Shown in pieces: positions 8,700 to 19,045 of a stretch of DNA of 27,500 nucleotides (its first letter is position 1; every line of letters starts with the position of its first letter). Position numbers and translations under genes: made by a program. This DNA is from Penaeus vannamei (Eukaryota; Arthropoda; Malacostraca; Decapoda; Penaeidae), in NCBI RefSeq assembly GCF_042767895.1, contig NC_091577.1, forward strand, positions 32,180,406 through 32,207,905, read 5' to 3'. The notes beneath the pieces were generated by a model. That model was given only the letters and a program-made list of their open reading frames with translations. It was not told where the DNA came from and did not search any database.

Positions 8700-8945
8700 G
8701 CGCCTCTTTCTCCTCGGCGTCGCTAATATGCGTCATCCATGAATATTTTATGAGTCTTGTGTAGCGCCCCGGGAGGACCGCCGGGCTAAATTGCCGCGCG
8801 TTTTATGAATCAAACCCAATTTAAATTGTGGCCCATTTACGGGTCCTTCACAATGGCGGCGCGGTGGCAGGGCTTCGGGCTGGCGGAGCGGCTGTCGATA
8901 AATCATGGGGCGCGCAGAGGGCTTGTTTATCCTCCCATGGCGGTG
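8700..8945. promoter_or_regulatory. Candidate cis-regulatory island
   Basis: Unique sequence between repeat blocks, with clustered transcription-factor-like words. These are two TTTTATGA words (Cdx/Abd-B-like), the perfect 12-base palindrome CAATTTAAATTG (8817-8828), ACAATGGCGGCG (Sox- and Pho/YY1-like) and TTGTTTATCC (forkhead-like). This is motif evidence only; an upstream or intronic castor enhancer is the inference. Confidence 0.4.
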
Positions 8946-8949
8946 CCCG

Positions 8950-9140
8950 GGGCAGGGGAGGGCAGGGAGGGGGTCGGAGAGGGCAGGGAGGGGGTAGGGA
9001 AGGGGTAGGGAAGGGGAGGGAAAGGGTAGGGATAGGGGTATAGGAAAGCAGGAGTGGGGGGAGGTAGGGAAGGGCTGAGAGAGGGGGGAGTAGGGGAGGG
9101 TTAGGGAGGGGGGCGCGGGAGGGCAGGGGAAGGGCCGGGC
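8950..9140. repeat. G-rich degenerate minisatellite (GGGCAGGGAGGGGGT family)
   Basis: Repeated GGGCAGGGAGGGGGT and GGGTAGGGAAGG words. Runs of three or more G make quadruplex formation plausible. Confidence 0.85.
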
Positions 9141-9600
9141 ACTCGTGTGTCTCCATTGTTGACAGAATCATAATGATGATGGAAACAGGACTTCCGCCTC
9201 GCGTTCTCGGGACGATTTCGGGAATGGTGTCCGATTATTGATCGTTATTATCGTTATCCGTTACTCGAGCCTCGATCCCGCTGCTCATTTGTCTTAAAAA
9301 AAATAAAATAAAATAAAAAATAAACATCGCTTTGAGATACAACAAACACCGCTCGTGCATTAGTGAGACGATCCTACGAAAAAAAAAAACAAAAAAACTT
9401 TTGCAACAAGAACTCAAAGACGAAGACAAAGTAATCCTCTTTTTTTTGTGGCACCAATAACGACCGCGGTGACGAAGGCGAGGAAATGCAACGGTGCCAA
9501 TGGTGCCTGTAATTGAGCCTATGTTGGGATAATAGATAATAGATAATAGATGTGATAATAGCCTTTTGTAGCCTTTATCTCTTCAGGACAGAGTTCAAGG
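9141..9600. other. Unique AT-rich stretch with a small GATAATA tandem
   Basis: Ordinary sequence, with A-runs at 9295-9330 and 9378-9400 and three back-to-back GATAATA units plus one more (9528-9560). No gene is seen. Confidence 0.6.
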
Positions 9601-9602
9601 TT

Positions 9603-10035
9603 CCTCCATCATCGTCATAACCATCACCATGACCACCACAATCCTTCTCTTCCTCCTCATTATCGTTATCATCACCATCATCATTACCATCACCACCACA
9701 ATCCTTCTCTTCCTCCTCATTATCATTATCATCACCACGACCATCCTTCTCCTACTCATTATCATTATTATCCTCCTCAATATCATCACTACCATCTCAA
9801 TCTCCTCCTCCTCACTATCATAATTATCATTATCATCATCATCTTCATCACCATCTTCATCCTCCTCATTATCATTATTATCATTATCATCCTCATCATC
9901 ATCATCACTACCATCTCAATCTCCTCCTCCTCACTATCATAATTATTATCATTATCATCATCATCATCACCATCATCACTACCACCACCACACCCATCCT
10001 CCTCTTCACCCTCATCCTCATCATCATCACCTCAC
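9603..10035. repeat. (ATC)n-type trinucleotide array with 60-bp and about 120-bp higher-order repeats
   Basis: Degenerate ATC/CTC/ACC triplets. A block containing ACCACCACAATCCTTCTCTT starts at 9632 and again at 9692. A block starting ATCATCACTACCATCTCAAT starts at 9782 and again at 9901. Confidence 0.95.
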
Positions 10036-10265
10036 AGCTGACCCGGCCGTCGGCACGACCTCTTCGGCGCAGGGAGCAGGTCGTCCCAGCTCTCCCCTTC
10101 CCCTTCCCCCCCCCTCCTCCCTTCCTCCCCCTCCCCTCTTGGCCATCGGTGTCACTGTTGGCTTCGTCTTGGCTCCTTTGCCCCCCTTTTTGTCGGGTTT
10201 TGTTGCCTATTTTGTTTTTTATTCTTTCGTGATTCCTCTCTCTTTCATCTGTCTTTCTCTTTCGT

Positions 10266-10374
10266 TTCTCTCTCTCTCTTACACACACACACACTCTCTC
10301 TCTCTCTTTCTTTCTCTTTCTCTCTCTCTCTCTCCCTCACTCTCTCTCTTTCTTCCTCTATCTCTCTCTCTCTC

Positions 10375-10444
<70 letters not shown>

Positions 10445-10449
10445 CCTCG

Positions 10450-10490
<41 letters not shown>

Positions 10491-10500
10491 GTCCTCTCTT
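10266..10500. repeat. (CT)n microsatellite with a short (CA)n
   Basis: A CT array with a short ACACAC insert at 10281-10294. The longest uninterrupted part is about 10377-10440. Confidence 0.98.
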
Positions 10501-10740
10501 TCTCCTCCTTCTCCTCTCCCCTTTACAACACGAGCGCGCTCACTGCAGCATTCGCAGAAAAAGAACAGAATAAAAGACAGACAAAACAAAAACCCCAAAT
10601 AAAAGACAAAAAGGGCAAAGAGAAAAGGAAAAAAAAAAATATTGACGACTTCGAAACAAAAATCTGGTCCCTTAGTGTCCACACAGCTTAATAGAAGTCC
10701 AGCCATTAAAGCGTGTTTGCATTAGCCGATAAGTGAGGCT
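10500..10740. other. A-rich unique stretch, no gene seen
   Basis: Ordinary A-rich sequence between two simple-repeat blocks. No convincing motif or open frame is present. Confidence 0.6.
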
Positions 10741-11790
10741 CGGGCTGGGAGGGGACAAGGGGGAAGGGGGTGGGGGAAGGGGAAGAAGGGGTGGGGGTGG
10801 GAGGGGGAGGGAAGGGGGAAGAAGGGGGAGGGGAGAGAGGGAAGGAAGGGGGGTGGGAGGAAGGGGTGGGGGAAAGGGAAGGAGAGGGAAGGGGAAAAGG
10901 GGTGGGGGTGGGAGAAGGGGAAGGGGGAGGAGGGAGAAGGGGAAGAGGGGGATGGGGGTGGGAGGAAGGGGAAGGGGAAGGGGGAAGGGGTGGAAGGAGG
11001 GAGAGGAGAGAAGGAAGGAAGGGAAGGAAAAGGGTGCGGTGGAAGAGGTGATGATTGGTGGGGGAGGGGGTTAGAAGGGGGAGAGGAAGGAAGGAGGGGG
11101 AAGAAGGGGAAGGGAGAAGGATTGAAGGAAGGGGTGGGGGTGGGAGGAAGAGAAGAGGAAGGAGGAAAGGGGAGGAGACTCGAGGAGGGAGGAGAGAACG
11201 ACCTGATAGCCAGTAGGGAAGGAAAGAGGGTGGGGATTGGGGAAGAGGTGATGATTGGTGGGGAGGATGGGGTTAGAAGGGAGAGGAAGGAAGGAGGGGG
11301 AAGAGTGAGGAGGGTGTTGTAGGAGGGGATTGGGCAAGGGAAGGAGAAGAGAAGGGGGGGCAGAAGTCTCGATAGCTCAGTAGGGGAAGGGGGAGGGAGG
11401 GGGAAGGGGGAGGGAAGGGATTGGGGAGGCCAGGGGAGAGGGTAGGGGGAAGAAAGCACGGGATCTCAAGGGGATCGGAGGGGGAAGGAAGAGGAAGGGG
11501 GGAGGGGGTGAGAGGAAGCGTAGGGGAAGAATAGCTCGGAGATCCTGGGCGAAGGAGTCGTGCGAAAGAAGCTGAAATCGGACGTCGAGCGCGCGGATGG
11601 AGGAGGAGGAGGAGGATGAGGATGGAGGAGGAGGGGGGGAGGAGGAGGGGGTAGTAGGAGGAGGAGGGGTTAGGAAGAGGGAGAGGAGGAGGAGGAGGAG
11701 GTAGGAGGTAGGAGGAGGGGGGAGGATGAGGATGAGGATGAGGGGGTAGGATGGGGAGGAGGAGGGGGTAGGATGGGTAGGAAGGATCAA
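10741..11790. repeat. 1-kb purine tract with a duplicated segment of about 200-bp period
   Basis: The plus strand is almost entirely G/A. A segment beginning GGAAGAGGTGATGATTGGTG occurs at 11041 and 11241, followed in both by GGTTAGAAGG and GAGAGGAAGGAAGGAGGGGG. The right end (11598-11770) is GGA/GGAT-rich. Confidence 0.92.
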
Positions 11791-12099
11791 GCTATCCTTT
11801 CGTATTTCCTCAATATTCTCATTGAATTACTTTTTCTTCTCTACTTTCCTTCTTATTTTCTTTATAAAATTATCATTGTAATAATCGTAATTATTACCAT
11901 AATTACCATTTATCTATTTTTTTTCCGCGACCCCGAATCAACACCTCCCCATCCCCACCAAACGCCATTTTGTAATACCTCCTACACTTGAAAAAAAAAA
12001 AATCACCGAATTCCCACCCGTAAAATATTAAACACGACCAGCACTCCCCGGCCATAGAAAGACCAAAAAAAAGAAAAGAAAAAGAAAAAAAGAAAAAAG
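11791..12099. other. AT-rich unique stretch, no gene seen
   Basis: T-rich on the left, with an A-rich run at 12060-12110. No coding signal is visible. Confidence 0.6.
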
Positions 12100-12330
12100 A
12101 AAAAGAAGCATCATGTTTAATGTATCCCCTCCGATAAAGAGAGCAGACCCGCGCGCCATCTGTTATCGCGCGCCAGAAATACACGGTGTAAGCGGCCGCC
12201 GACACTTGGCAAGGGAAGCGATGCCAGTCACAGTTGTTTATTGACCAAAGATGGCATCCAGACCGCCACTTAAGGGGCACCTAATACGCACACGATCTTG
12301 TCAAAGCCCCTGCGGACGGCGGGGTGATGA
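12100..12330. promoter_or_regulatory. Candidate cis-regulatory island with dense factor-like sites
   Basis: Unique sequence flanked by purine tracts. Visible words are CCGATAAAG, CATCTG directly joined to TTATC (E-box plus GATA, 12157-12167) between two GCGCGC words, TTGTTTATTGAC (forkhead-like, 12234-12245), AAAGATGGCATCC (Pho/YY1-like), and CCACTTAA (12266-12273), which is TTAAGTGG on the other strand, an NK2-type site. Function is inferred from motifs alone. Confidence 0.4.
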
Positions 12331-12349
12331 AGCTCGGCCAAGCCACTTG

Positions 12350-12975
12350 CGGGAGGGCGCTGGGGAGGGGGAGAGGGAGGGAAGGGAGGGAGGGAGAGGG
12401 AGGGGGAAGGGGAAGGGAGGGAGGGGAAGGGAGGGAGGGGGAGAGGGAGGAGGAGGAGAGGGAGAAGGGAAGGGAAGGGGGTAGAAGGGGGGGAAGGGAG
12501 GGAAGGAGGAGAGGGATGGGAAGGAGGAGAGGAAAAGGGGAAGGGAAGGGGGTAGAAGGGAGAGGGATGGGAGAAGGGAAGGGAAGGGGTGTGAAGGGGA
12601 GGGATGAGGGAAGGAGGAGAGGAAGGGATGGGAGAGGGAAGGAGGAGAGGAAAGGGATGGGAGATGGAAGGAGGAGAGTAAGGGATGGGAGAGGGAAGGA
12701 GGAGAGGAAAGGGATGGGAGAGGGTAAATGAGGGTAGAGAGGAGTACATGGTGGGGAAGAGGGAAGAGGTTGGCGAGGGAGGGAGAGAAGAAGAAAGGGA
12801 AAGACATTAGAAGAGGAATGGGGAGGATGTTGGAGAGGGAGGGAGAGAGGGAGAAAGGTAGATGGAAACGAGTTGGAAGGAGGCAGGAGGAGGAAAGGAA
12901 GAAGGAGGGAGGTGAGGAACTGCACGAGGAGGAGTGAGGAGAAAGTGAGGAGAGAGAGAAAATGAAGGGAATTCA
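12350..12975. repeat. Purine tract with a 28-29-bp minisatellite core
   Basis: G/A-rich throughout. GGGATGGGAGA recurs at 12625, 12654, 12682 and 12711, in each case with GGAAGGAGGAGAG between copies. Confidence 0.92.
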
Positions 12976-13290
12976 TACGTCCATTTTCTTGTTCTGGACC
13001 GAAAGACCTGCACTAACTCCCCTCCTCATTAACGTGACTAATTACAAGTCAACGCTTTACGAAGAATTAACTACGCTAAATAACAATGAGGAAAGAAAAT
13101 GGAGGAAAAGAAAGCGCTGTTGAACTATTAACCGATTGAAGCGATGAAGCCGCTTCGTGATGTTACACTTCATCGACCATTACAAATAGGGTGTTCATTT
13201 TGTTCATTTTGTTCATTATGTTAAGGCAGGAGGTTCATTTCGTTCATTCTAGACACTTGGTGTGAGCAAGAAGAGTCAGGGTTAGTCGTA
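12976..13290. other. Unique AT-rich island with a 9-base TGTTCATTT tandem
   Basis: Contains CTAATTA/ATTAAC homeodomain-like words (13029-13090), a hairpin GAAGCG/CGCTTC (13138-13156), and short tandem TGTTCATTT units (13192-13219, then 13232-13248). No gene is seen. Confidence 0.6.
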
Positions 13291-13309
13291 TGAGAATCTC
13301 CATTTTTCT

Positions 13310-13475
13310 CCTTTTCTCTTCTTCCTCCTCCTACTTTTCCACGCCCCTCTCTTCTCTCTCTTCTTCTTCCTCGGTCCTCCCTCCTTCTCTCCTCCTCCTG
13401 TTCCTCCTGTTCCTCCTTCTCTCCTCCTCCTGTTCCTCCTTCTCTCCTCCTCCTCTTTCTCCTTCCCCGACGCCC
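13310..13475. repeat. Pyrimidine tract with a TCCTCCTGTTCC repeat
   Basis: Degenerate CTCCTCCTGTTCCTCCTT units. The left part nearly duplicates a block at about 14899-14955. Confidence 0.85.
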
Positions 13476-13714
13476 TCCCCCACCAGCTGTTCCCCTAGAA
13501 CAACATCCCCCCCCCCTTCTTCGAGAATCGTGTTTGGGACGTGTTTTCCTTCGTGTTTTCGGCTCGTCGGGCGAGGCGCCTCCGCCCTGCTGGAACAACA
13601 CTCCAGAACGATTGGTCTTCCTGGAGCGTCGTTATCTTTTGGTCCAAATACAATCTCGGACCATTTTCCTTCGTATTTTCTTTGGTGTTGTAGTTTTTTT
13701 TTTTCTTAAATTTT

Positions 13715-13887
<173 letters not shown>

Positions 13888-13995
13888 TTGTTGTTGTGAA
13901 ACCACTTCAGGATCTCGAAGGCGCGTCGACACACAGGCGCGAAGAGGACAGACTCGGCCGCCAGGAGAGCAAACAGCAGGAGTCCTTCGCCGTCG

Positions 13996-14370
13996 AGGAG
14001 CTCCCCCTCGGAGCCTCCTCCTCGAAACCTCCCCCTCGGAGCCTCCTCCTCAGAGCCTCATCCTCAAAACCTCCCCCTCAGAGCCTCATCCTCAAAACCT
14101 CCCCCTCGGAGCCTCATTCTCAAAACCTTCCCCTCAGAGCCTCATCCTCAAAACCTCCCCCTCAGAGCCTCCTCCTCGAGACCTTCCCCTCAGAGCCTCC
14201 TCCTCGAGACCTCCTCCTCAGAGCCTCCTCCTCAAAACCTCCCCCTCGGAGCCTCATCCTCAAAACCTCCCCCTCAGAGCCTCATCCTCAAACCCTCCCC
14301 CTCAGAGCCTCATCCTCGAAACCTCCCCCTCAGAGCCTCATCCTCGAGACCTCACCCTCGGGACCTCGGA
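13996..14370. repeat. 28-bp minisatellite built from two 14-bp halves
   Basis: The repeating pair is CCTCCCCCTCAGAG followed by CCTCATCCTCAAAA, with substitutions, in about 13 copies. Because no stop codon occurs in any plus frame of the unit, long open frames with a 28-residue period run through it. These are repeat artefacts. Confidence 0.95.
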
Positions 14371-14900
14371 CTGTGAGCCTCGCTGTAACCGAAGCCTCGA
14401 TCGCCGTCGGCGGAATCGCACCGAGACTCACCTCTTCAGCGCCAACAGTCACAGCCTTCTCTCCCTCGCCGGACCTCCGTCACCTCGCTCCCCCCTCCCT
14501 CCTTCTCCTCCCTCCCCCCTCCCTCCCTCTCCTCCCTCCCGCCTCCCCCAACCCTCCCTCCTCAAGCAACGCCTTCGAAGCCCACTGTCACTCGCTGTCT
14601 GGGGAGAGCTGTGTCCTGTCTGTCCTTCCCGCGATGCCACCCGCGGCCCAGAGATGTTATCACCTTATCTCGTGCACTGTGGTTCTCTTTCTTCCTCCCC
14701 TCTCTCCCCTCCCCCGCCCCTGCCCGCCCCTCCGCCCGCTCTCACACGCCCTTAACACTCGAGTCTCGTTTGCTCGCCCTTCCCTCTACAGCAGGAAATG
14801 GGCGTGCTGCCCGCCCATACGGCTGCTTCGAATGGTTTAGCCTGTGTCTGTGCGCTGTCTGCTTATCCTTCTATGTATAAATATCTCTATCTCCTTATCT
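14371..14900. other. Mixed unique and C/T-rich sequence, no gene seen
   Basis: Unique GC-rich sequence flanks a CTCC-rich stretch (14480-14560). TTATCACCTTATC (two adjacent GATA-type cores) lies near 14658-14670. No family-like peptide is seen. Confidence 0.5.
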
Positions 14901-14999
14901 TCCTCCTCCTACTCTTCCACGCCCCTCTCTTCTCTCTCTTCTTCTTCCTCCTTCTCTCCTCCCCCCCCCCCCACCCTCTTCTATCTACCTATATATAAT

Positions 15000-15345
15000 G
15001 ATAGATATATAGACATAGATAAATATACAGTATAGGTATTACATGTACACATAAAGCCACAGAGACAAACAGGAAAGGAGATCAAGAGCTGCAAACGTAC
15101 ATAAACAGACACACACACACACACACACACACGTGCATATATATATATAGATGCATACATATCTCATTAATAAGAGGCAGCACTCTTGTTGTTCATAAAC
15201 ATCCTTTCTTGACCTGCTGCTCAGGACCGTTGAAGTGGCAGGACCCCAGAGAAACGCCAAGACACTGTTGATGATCTCAGCCATGTGTAAAAGGGAGTTT
15301 CTTTCCTTCGCTGCCCCAGCCACAGCTCTGCTCTTTCTCCCGCAC
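15000..15345. other. AT-rich stretch with a short (CA)n and one small open island
   Basis: (CA)n at 15110-15131 is followed by TA-rich sequence. Positions 15185-15330 are unique and open on both strands, with an acceptor-like TGCTGCTCAG at 15213-15222. No protein family is recognised. Confidence 0.5.
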
Positions 15346-16190
15346 TTGCTCTTACTCCTCCTCCTCCTCCTTCTTCTTCCTTTACGTATCTTTCTTCCTC
15401 TTCTTCTCTTCTTCTACTCCTCCTAATTCTTCTTCTTGTCTTTCTTCCTCTTCTTCTCCTCCTAATTCTTCTTCTTGCCTTTCTTCCTCTTCTTCTCTTC
15501 TCCTCCTCCTAATTCTTCTTCTTCTTCTCTTCCTTCTTCTTTTCTTCTATTTCTTTTTCTTTTTCTTCTTCTCCTCCTTGTCCTCTTACTCTTACTTTTA
15601 CTATTACTCCTTCTCCTCTTTCTTTTTTCTTATTCTCCTTCTGTTTCTTCATCTTCTCCTCCTTGTCCCCTTTCTCCTTTTACTCCTCTTCCTCCTTTTT
15701 CTCTTCCCCATCACTGACTCCTACTCTATATTTAGTTGCGGCGAGACAGTGCTATCCTTCATCGAATCCCTTACAGTGTCCCTCCCCCTCGTTGGACCCC
15801 CTCACCTCCCCTCCCCTCCCCCCGCCATAGCCGATCCATCGTACAGCGCCATACACACCCTTGACTCCCATGGCACTCTTCCTTCCTCCTCCTCCTCCTC
15901 CTTCCTCTTCTACCTCTACCACCTCCTCCTCCTCCTTCTCTTCCACCTCCACCACCACACTCTTCCTTCCTCCTCCTCCTCCTTCCTCTTCTACCTCCAC
16001 CACCTACCTCCTCCTTCTCCTTCCTCCTCTCCTTCCACACCTCCTCCCTCCTTCTCTTCCACCACCTCCACCTCTCCTCCATGCTCCACCACCACCACCT
16101 CTTCCTCCATCCCCTCCACTTCCTCCTCCCCTCCATCCCTCCATCCTCCTCCCTCCACCTCCTCCTCCCCTCCCCCTCCGCGCGGACGCC
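15345..16190. repeat. Pyrimidine tract (TTC, CTC, CTCCAC units)
   Basis: The left part is (TTC/CTC)n and the right part (15880-16185) is CTCCTC/CACCAC-rich. A unique interruption lies at 15715-15870. Confidence 0.9.
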
Positions 16191-16194
16191 CCCC

Positions 16195-16330
16195 ACCACC
16201 CCATCCCCCACGAGCGAGTCCCGAAACCGAGCGCCCACCTCCCCGCCCCGCCTCTAATAAGGGCGCGAGAGCGTAGATGAGGAGGCGCCCTTATCTCTCC
16301 TCGTCGACCTACATGTTTATGCTATCGCGA
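16195..16330. other. CpG-rich island with a perfect 10-base inverted repeat
   Basis: ATAAGGGCGC at 16257-16266 pairs perfectly with GCGCCCTTAT at 16285-16294 across an 18-base loop. GCGCCCTTATC recurs at 23284 in a similar setting. Confidence 0.7.
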
Positions 16331-17080
16331 GCCTCCGTGGAGCAGGTCAGGAGGCCCCGCCCTGCAGTGGCCTTCGCCGTGCCCCGTCCAAGAGGTGTCT
16401 CTCCCGCTTCCAATGGGCGGTTCTGTTTCGCCGTCCGTCTTGAGTCGATCCCTCTCTCTCCCTGCCACTTTAATTGCGTGTGAGTGCGGTTGCGTGTCCC
16501 TCTCTTCCATTACGCATACTGGACGTGTCTGCGTCTGCGTATGTCGCATATTCCTACCGCACTTGTAAGGGAAAAAATAGTATGTGAATGCGTATACGTG
16601 CGTTCATTCTCGCAAGCGTACAACTACACCTCTTTCATTGCGTGCGAATCTACGCGTTCGTATATCAACCCCAACACTTACATTTCGCTCCACGCTTTCC
16701 CCCACTGAATCGGCCTTCGTGTAGGTGCCTCGTGTAAGTGTCCGAGTCCCATGTAAGTATCATTTGGTATCGGTCATGTCGGTTTCTTGGCATCGTCTTG
16801 AGCTCCTTCACTCTGATAAATTGCAACCATTCAGTCATAATCGCATTTCCCTGAAGTGTGTAGCGGGCTGCCAGGAGTCTACGGATAAGGAGGAGGAAAA
16901 CCGGGAAGAAGAGGGAGATAGAGCAGGTTGATAAAGAGCGCGGAGAGGGGAATTGCACGAACGATTTTAAGGCCCTCCAAAAAAAAAAAAAAAAAAAATG
17001 AGGATAAAATGAGTAGAATATTTAATAGTTGGGTGACGATTTAAGTACAATGATATTCACGCATTTGAGATCAAGCGTGT
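16331..17080. other. Unique sequence, partly a degenerate GCGT/GTGC-word region, no gene seen
   Basis: Between 16475 and 16760 the words TGCGT, GCGTA and GTGTA recur irregularly, as if from an old decayed GT-rich repeat. The rest is ordinary. Open frames are short and family-less. Confidence 0.5.
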
Positions 17081-17159
17081 TTACCTTTCCTCTTCTTCTT
17101 TTCTCTCCTCTATTCTCCTTCTCTTCTTTCTTCTTTCCCCGCATTCATAAACGCAAGAG

Positions 17160-17480
17160 AGAGAGACCGAGGAGTGAAGAGAAGGACAACATTGTAACCA
17201 TCCAACGTCAAGGAGGAGGGAGAGGGGGGAGGGGAGAGAGGAGAGAGGGGGAGAAGGAGGAGAGAGAGAGAGAAGGGGAGAAGATGGTGGAGAGGGAGAG
17301 AGAGGAGGAGATAGATAGATAGATAGAGAAAGTGAGAGAGACAGACAGACAGACATACAGAGACAAAGAAGGGTATAGAGAGAAAGAGAGAGAGAGAGAG
17401 AGAGAGGAGGGAGGTGCAAGGAAAGAAGAGGAGGGGAAAGGGGGGAAGGGGAGGGGGGGGGACGTGGTTGCGGGAGGGGG
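17160..17480. repeat. GA-rich purine tract
   Basis: GA/GGA/GAGG units with a short AGATAGATAGATAG stretch (17310-17325), then G-rich to 17486. Confidence 0.9.
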
Positions 17481-17619
17481 GGGGGACGAGTCGGACAAAC
17501 ACAAGCGACCACAACCACACTCTTGCGGTCATTATGCGCGTGTTGGCTTTACCATTCGCTTGTTTGTCCACGCTTAAGCTGTACCTGCCGCGGCCGCAGA
17601 CGCTTCTCCTGCTTGCCCC

Positions 17620-17830
17620 TTTCGCCCTCTCGCTCGCTCTCTTTATCTCTGTCTGTGTGTCTGTCTGTGTGTCTTTCTCTGTCTCTGTCTCTATCTCTCT
17701 CTCTATAATGTTCTGTGTCTGTGTCTCCCTGTCTTCCTCTCCCTCTTCTCTCCCCCTCTCCTTCTCGTTTTCCTTCTCCTTCTCCTTCTCCTTCCCCCTC
17801 TCCCTCTCCTTTTTCTTTATCCTTCCCCTT
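17620..17830. repeat. CT-rich tract (CTGT, CTCT, CTTCTC)
   Basis: CTGTCTGTGTCT-like units pass into CTCT and then CCTTCTCCTTCTC. Confidence 0.9.
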
Positions 17831-17999
17831 CTTATCGCTCAGAAAGCGCGGTAAAAAATCGAAAACTAAAACACGAAGAAATGAAACGAAAGAAGATCCA
17901 AGAAAAAAATGAAGGAAGCTGGGGAGAGGGGGAGGATGATGATGATGAGGGGGGGGAGGGAGTGCGTGATGCTTGCCTTCATCTAGTGCTTGCAGGCAG

Positions 18000-18150
18000 C
18001 CAGGTGGGTGGGGTGTGCGTGCGTGCGTGCGTGTTTGCGCGCGTGCGTGGGTGTGTCGCGTGCGTGTGTGAATGTCTAGGAGTGTGTACGTATGTGTGTG
18101 CTTGTGTTTGCTTTCCGTGCGTGTGGTTTTGCATGTTTAATATTTCTCCG
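18000..18150. repeat. Degenerate GTGCGTGT repeat
   Basis: Irregular GTGC/GTGT units in a T/G-rich stretch. Confidence 0.85.
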
Positions 18151-18154
18151 TCTT

Positions 18155-19045
18155 ACTGAGAGGGAGGGAGGAGAAAGGGAAAGATGAGGGAGGAGAAAGG
18201 GAAGAGGGAGGGAGGGAGGAGAAGAGGAAGAGGAGGGAGAGGAAAAGAAAGAGGGAGGGAGGGAGGCTAAGAGGAAGAGGAGGGAGAGGAAAAGAAAGAG
18301 GGACGGAAGGAGGAAAGGGAAAGGAAGGGAGAGAGTAAAAAGGGCAGAGAAGGAAGATAGGGAGGAGAGGGGTAAGCGATGATGAGGAGGGGAAGGAAAG
18401 AGAAAGAACAGACTGAAAAGAAGGGAGGGAAGAAAGGGCAGGGAAGAGGCAGAGGAAAGGAAATTGGAGAAGAGATGGGGAGGAGAAGGAGGGGTGGTAA
18501 AGGAGGGAGAAGAAGGAGAGGGAGGTAAAGGAAGGTAAGAGAAAGGACGGGGAGAGGTGGAGGGAGTGGGAGAGAGGAAGAGAGGAGGCGGGAAGAGGAA
18601 GAGGGAGAGGTGGAGAGGGAGAGGGAGAGGGAGGGAGAGGGAGGGAGGGAAAGGACTGAGGAAGTGAGGAGGAGAGAGGGAGGGAGGGGAAGGGAGGGGA
18701 AGGGAAGAGAAAGGACTGGAGGGAGGTGAAGGGAGTGTGAGGAAAGGAGGAGGGAGGGAGAGGGAAAGGACTGGGGGGAGGTGGAGAGAGAGTGGGAGGG
18801 AGAGGAAGGGAGGAGAGAGGACTGGGTGGAGGGAGATGGAGGGAGAGAGAGGGAGGGAGGGGAAGGGACGGGAGGAGAGAGGGACTGGGGGGAGGTGAAG
18901 GGAGAGGGAGGGAGAGAGGAGAGGGAGGGAGAGGAAGGGAGGAGGCGGGAAGAGGGAGAGGGAGGGAGGGGAAAGGACTGGGAGGAGGTGAAGGGAGAGG
19001 GAGGGAGAGGGAGGGAGAGGGAGGGAGGGGGCAGGAGGAGTCTCT
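18155..19045. repeat. 0.9-kb purine tract (GGGA/GAGG units)
   Basis: Nearly pure G/A plus strand. Words such as AAAGGACTGG and GGGAGGTGAAGGGAGAGGG recur every 60-90 bases, suggesting a decayed higher-order repeat. The minus-strand long open frames are Ser/Pro/Leu low complexity. Confidence 0.92.

Noticed and set aside
8500..8736. Minus-strand open frame beginning MTHISDAEEKEALANLSP
   Set aside because: The first 20 residues look protein-like, but no donor or acceptor fits and the rest is Phe/Ser-rich A/T sequence; the region reads better as non-coding.
13996..14370. CRISPR-like regularly spaced repeat
   Set aside because: Units of 28 bases are directly tandem with no unique spacers, and the DNA is eukaryotic.
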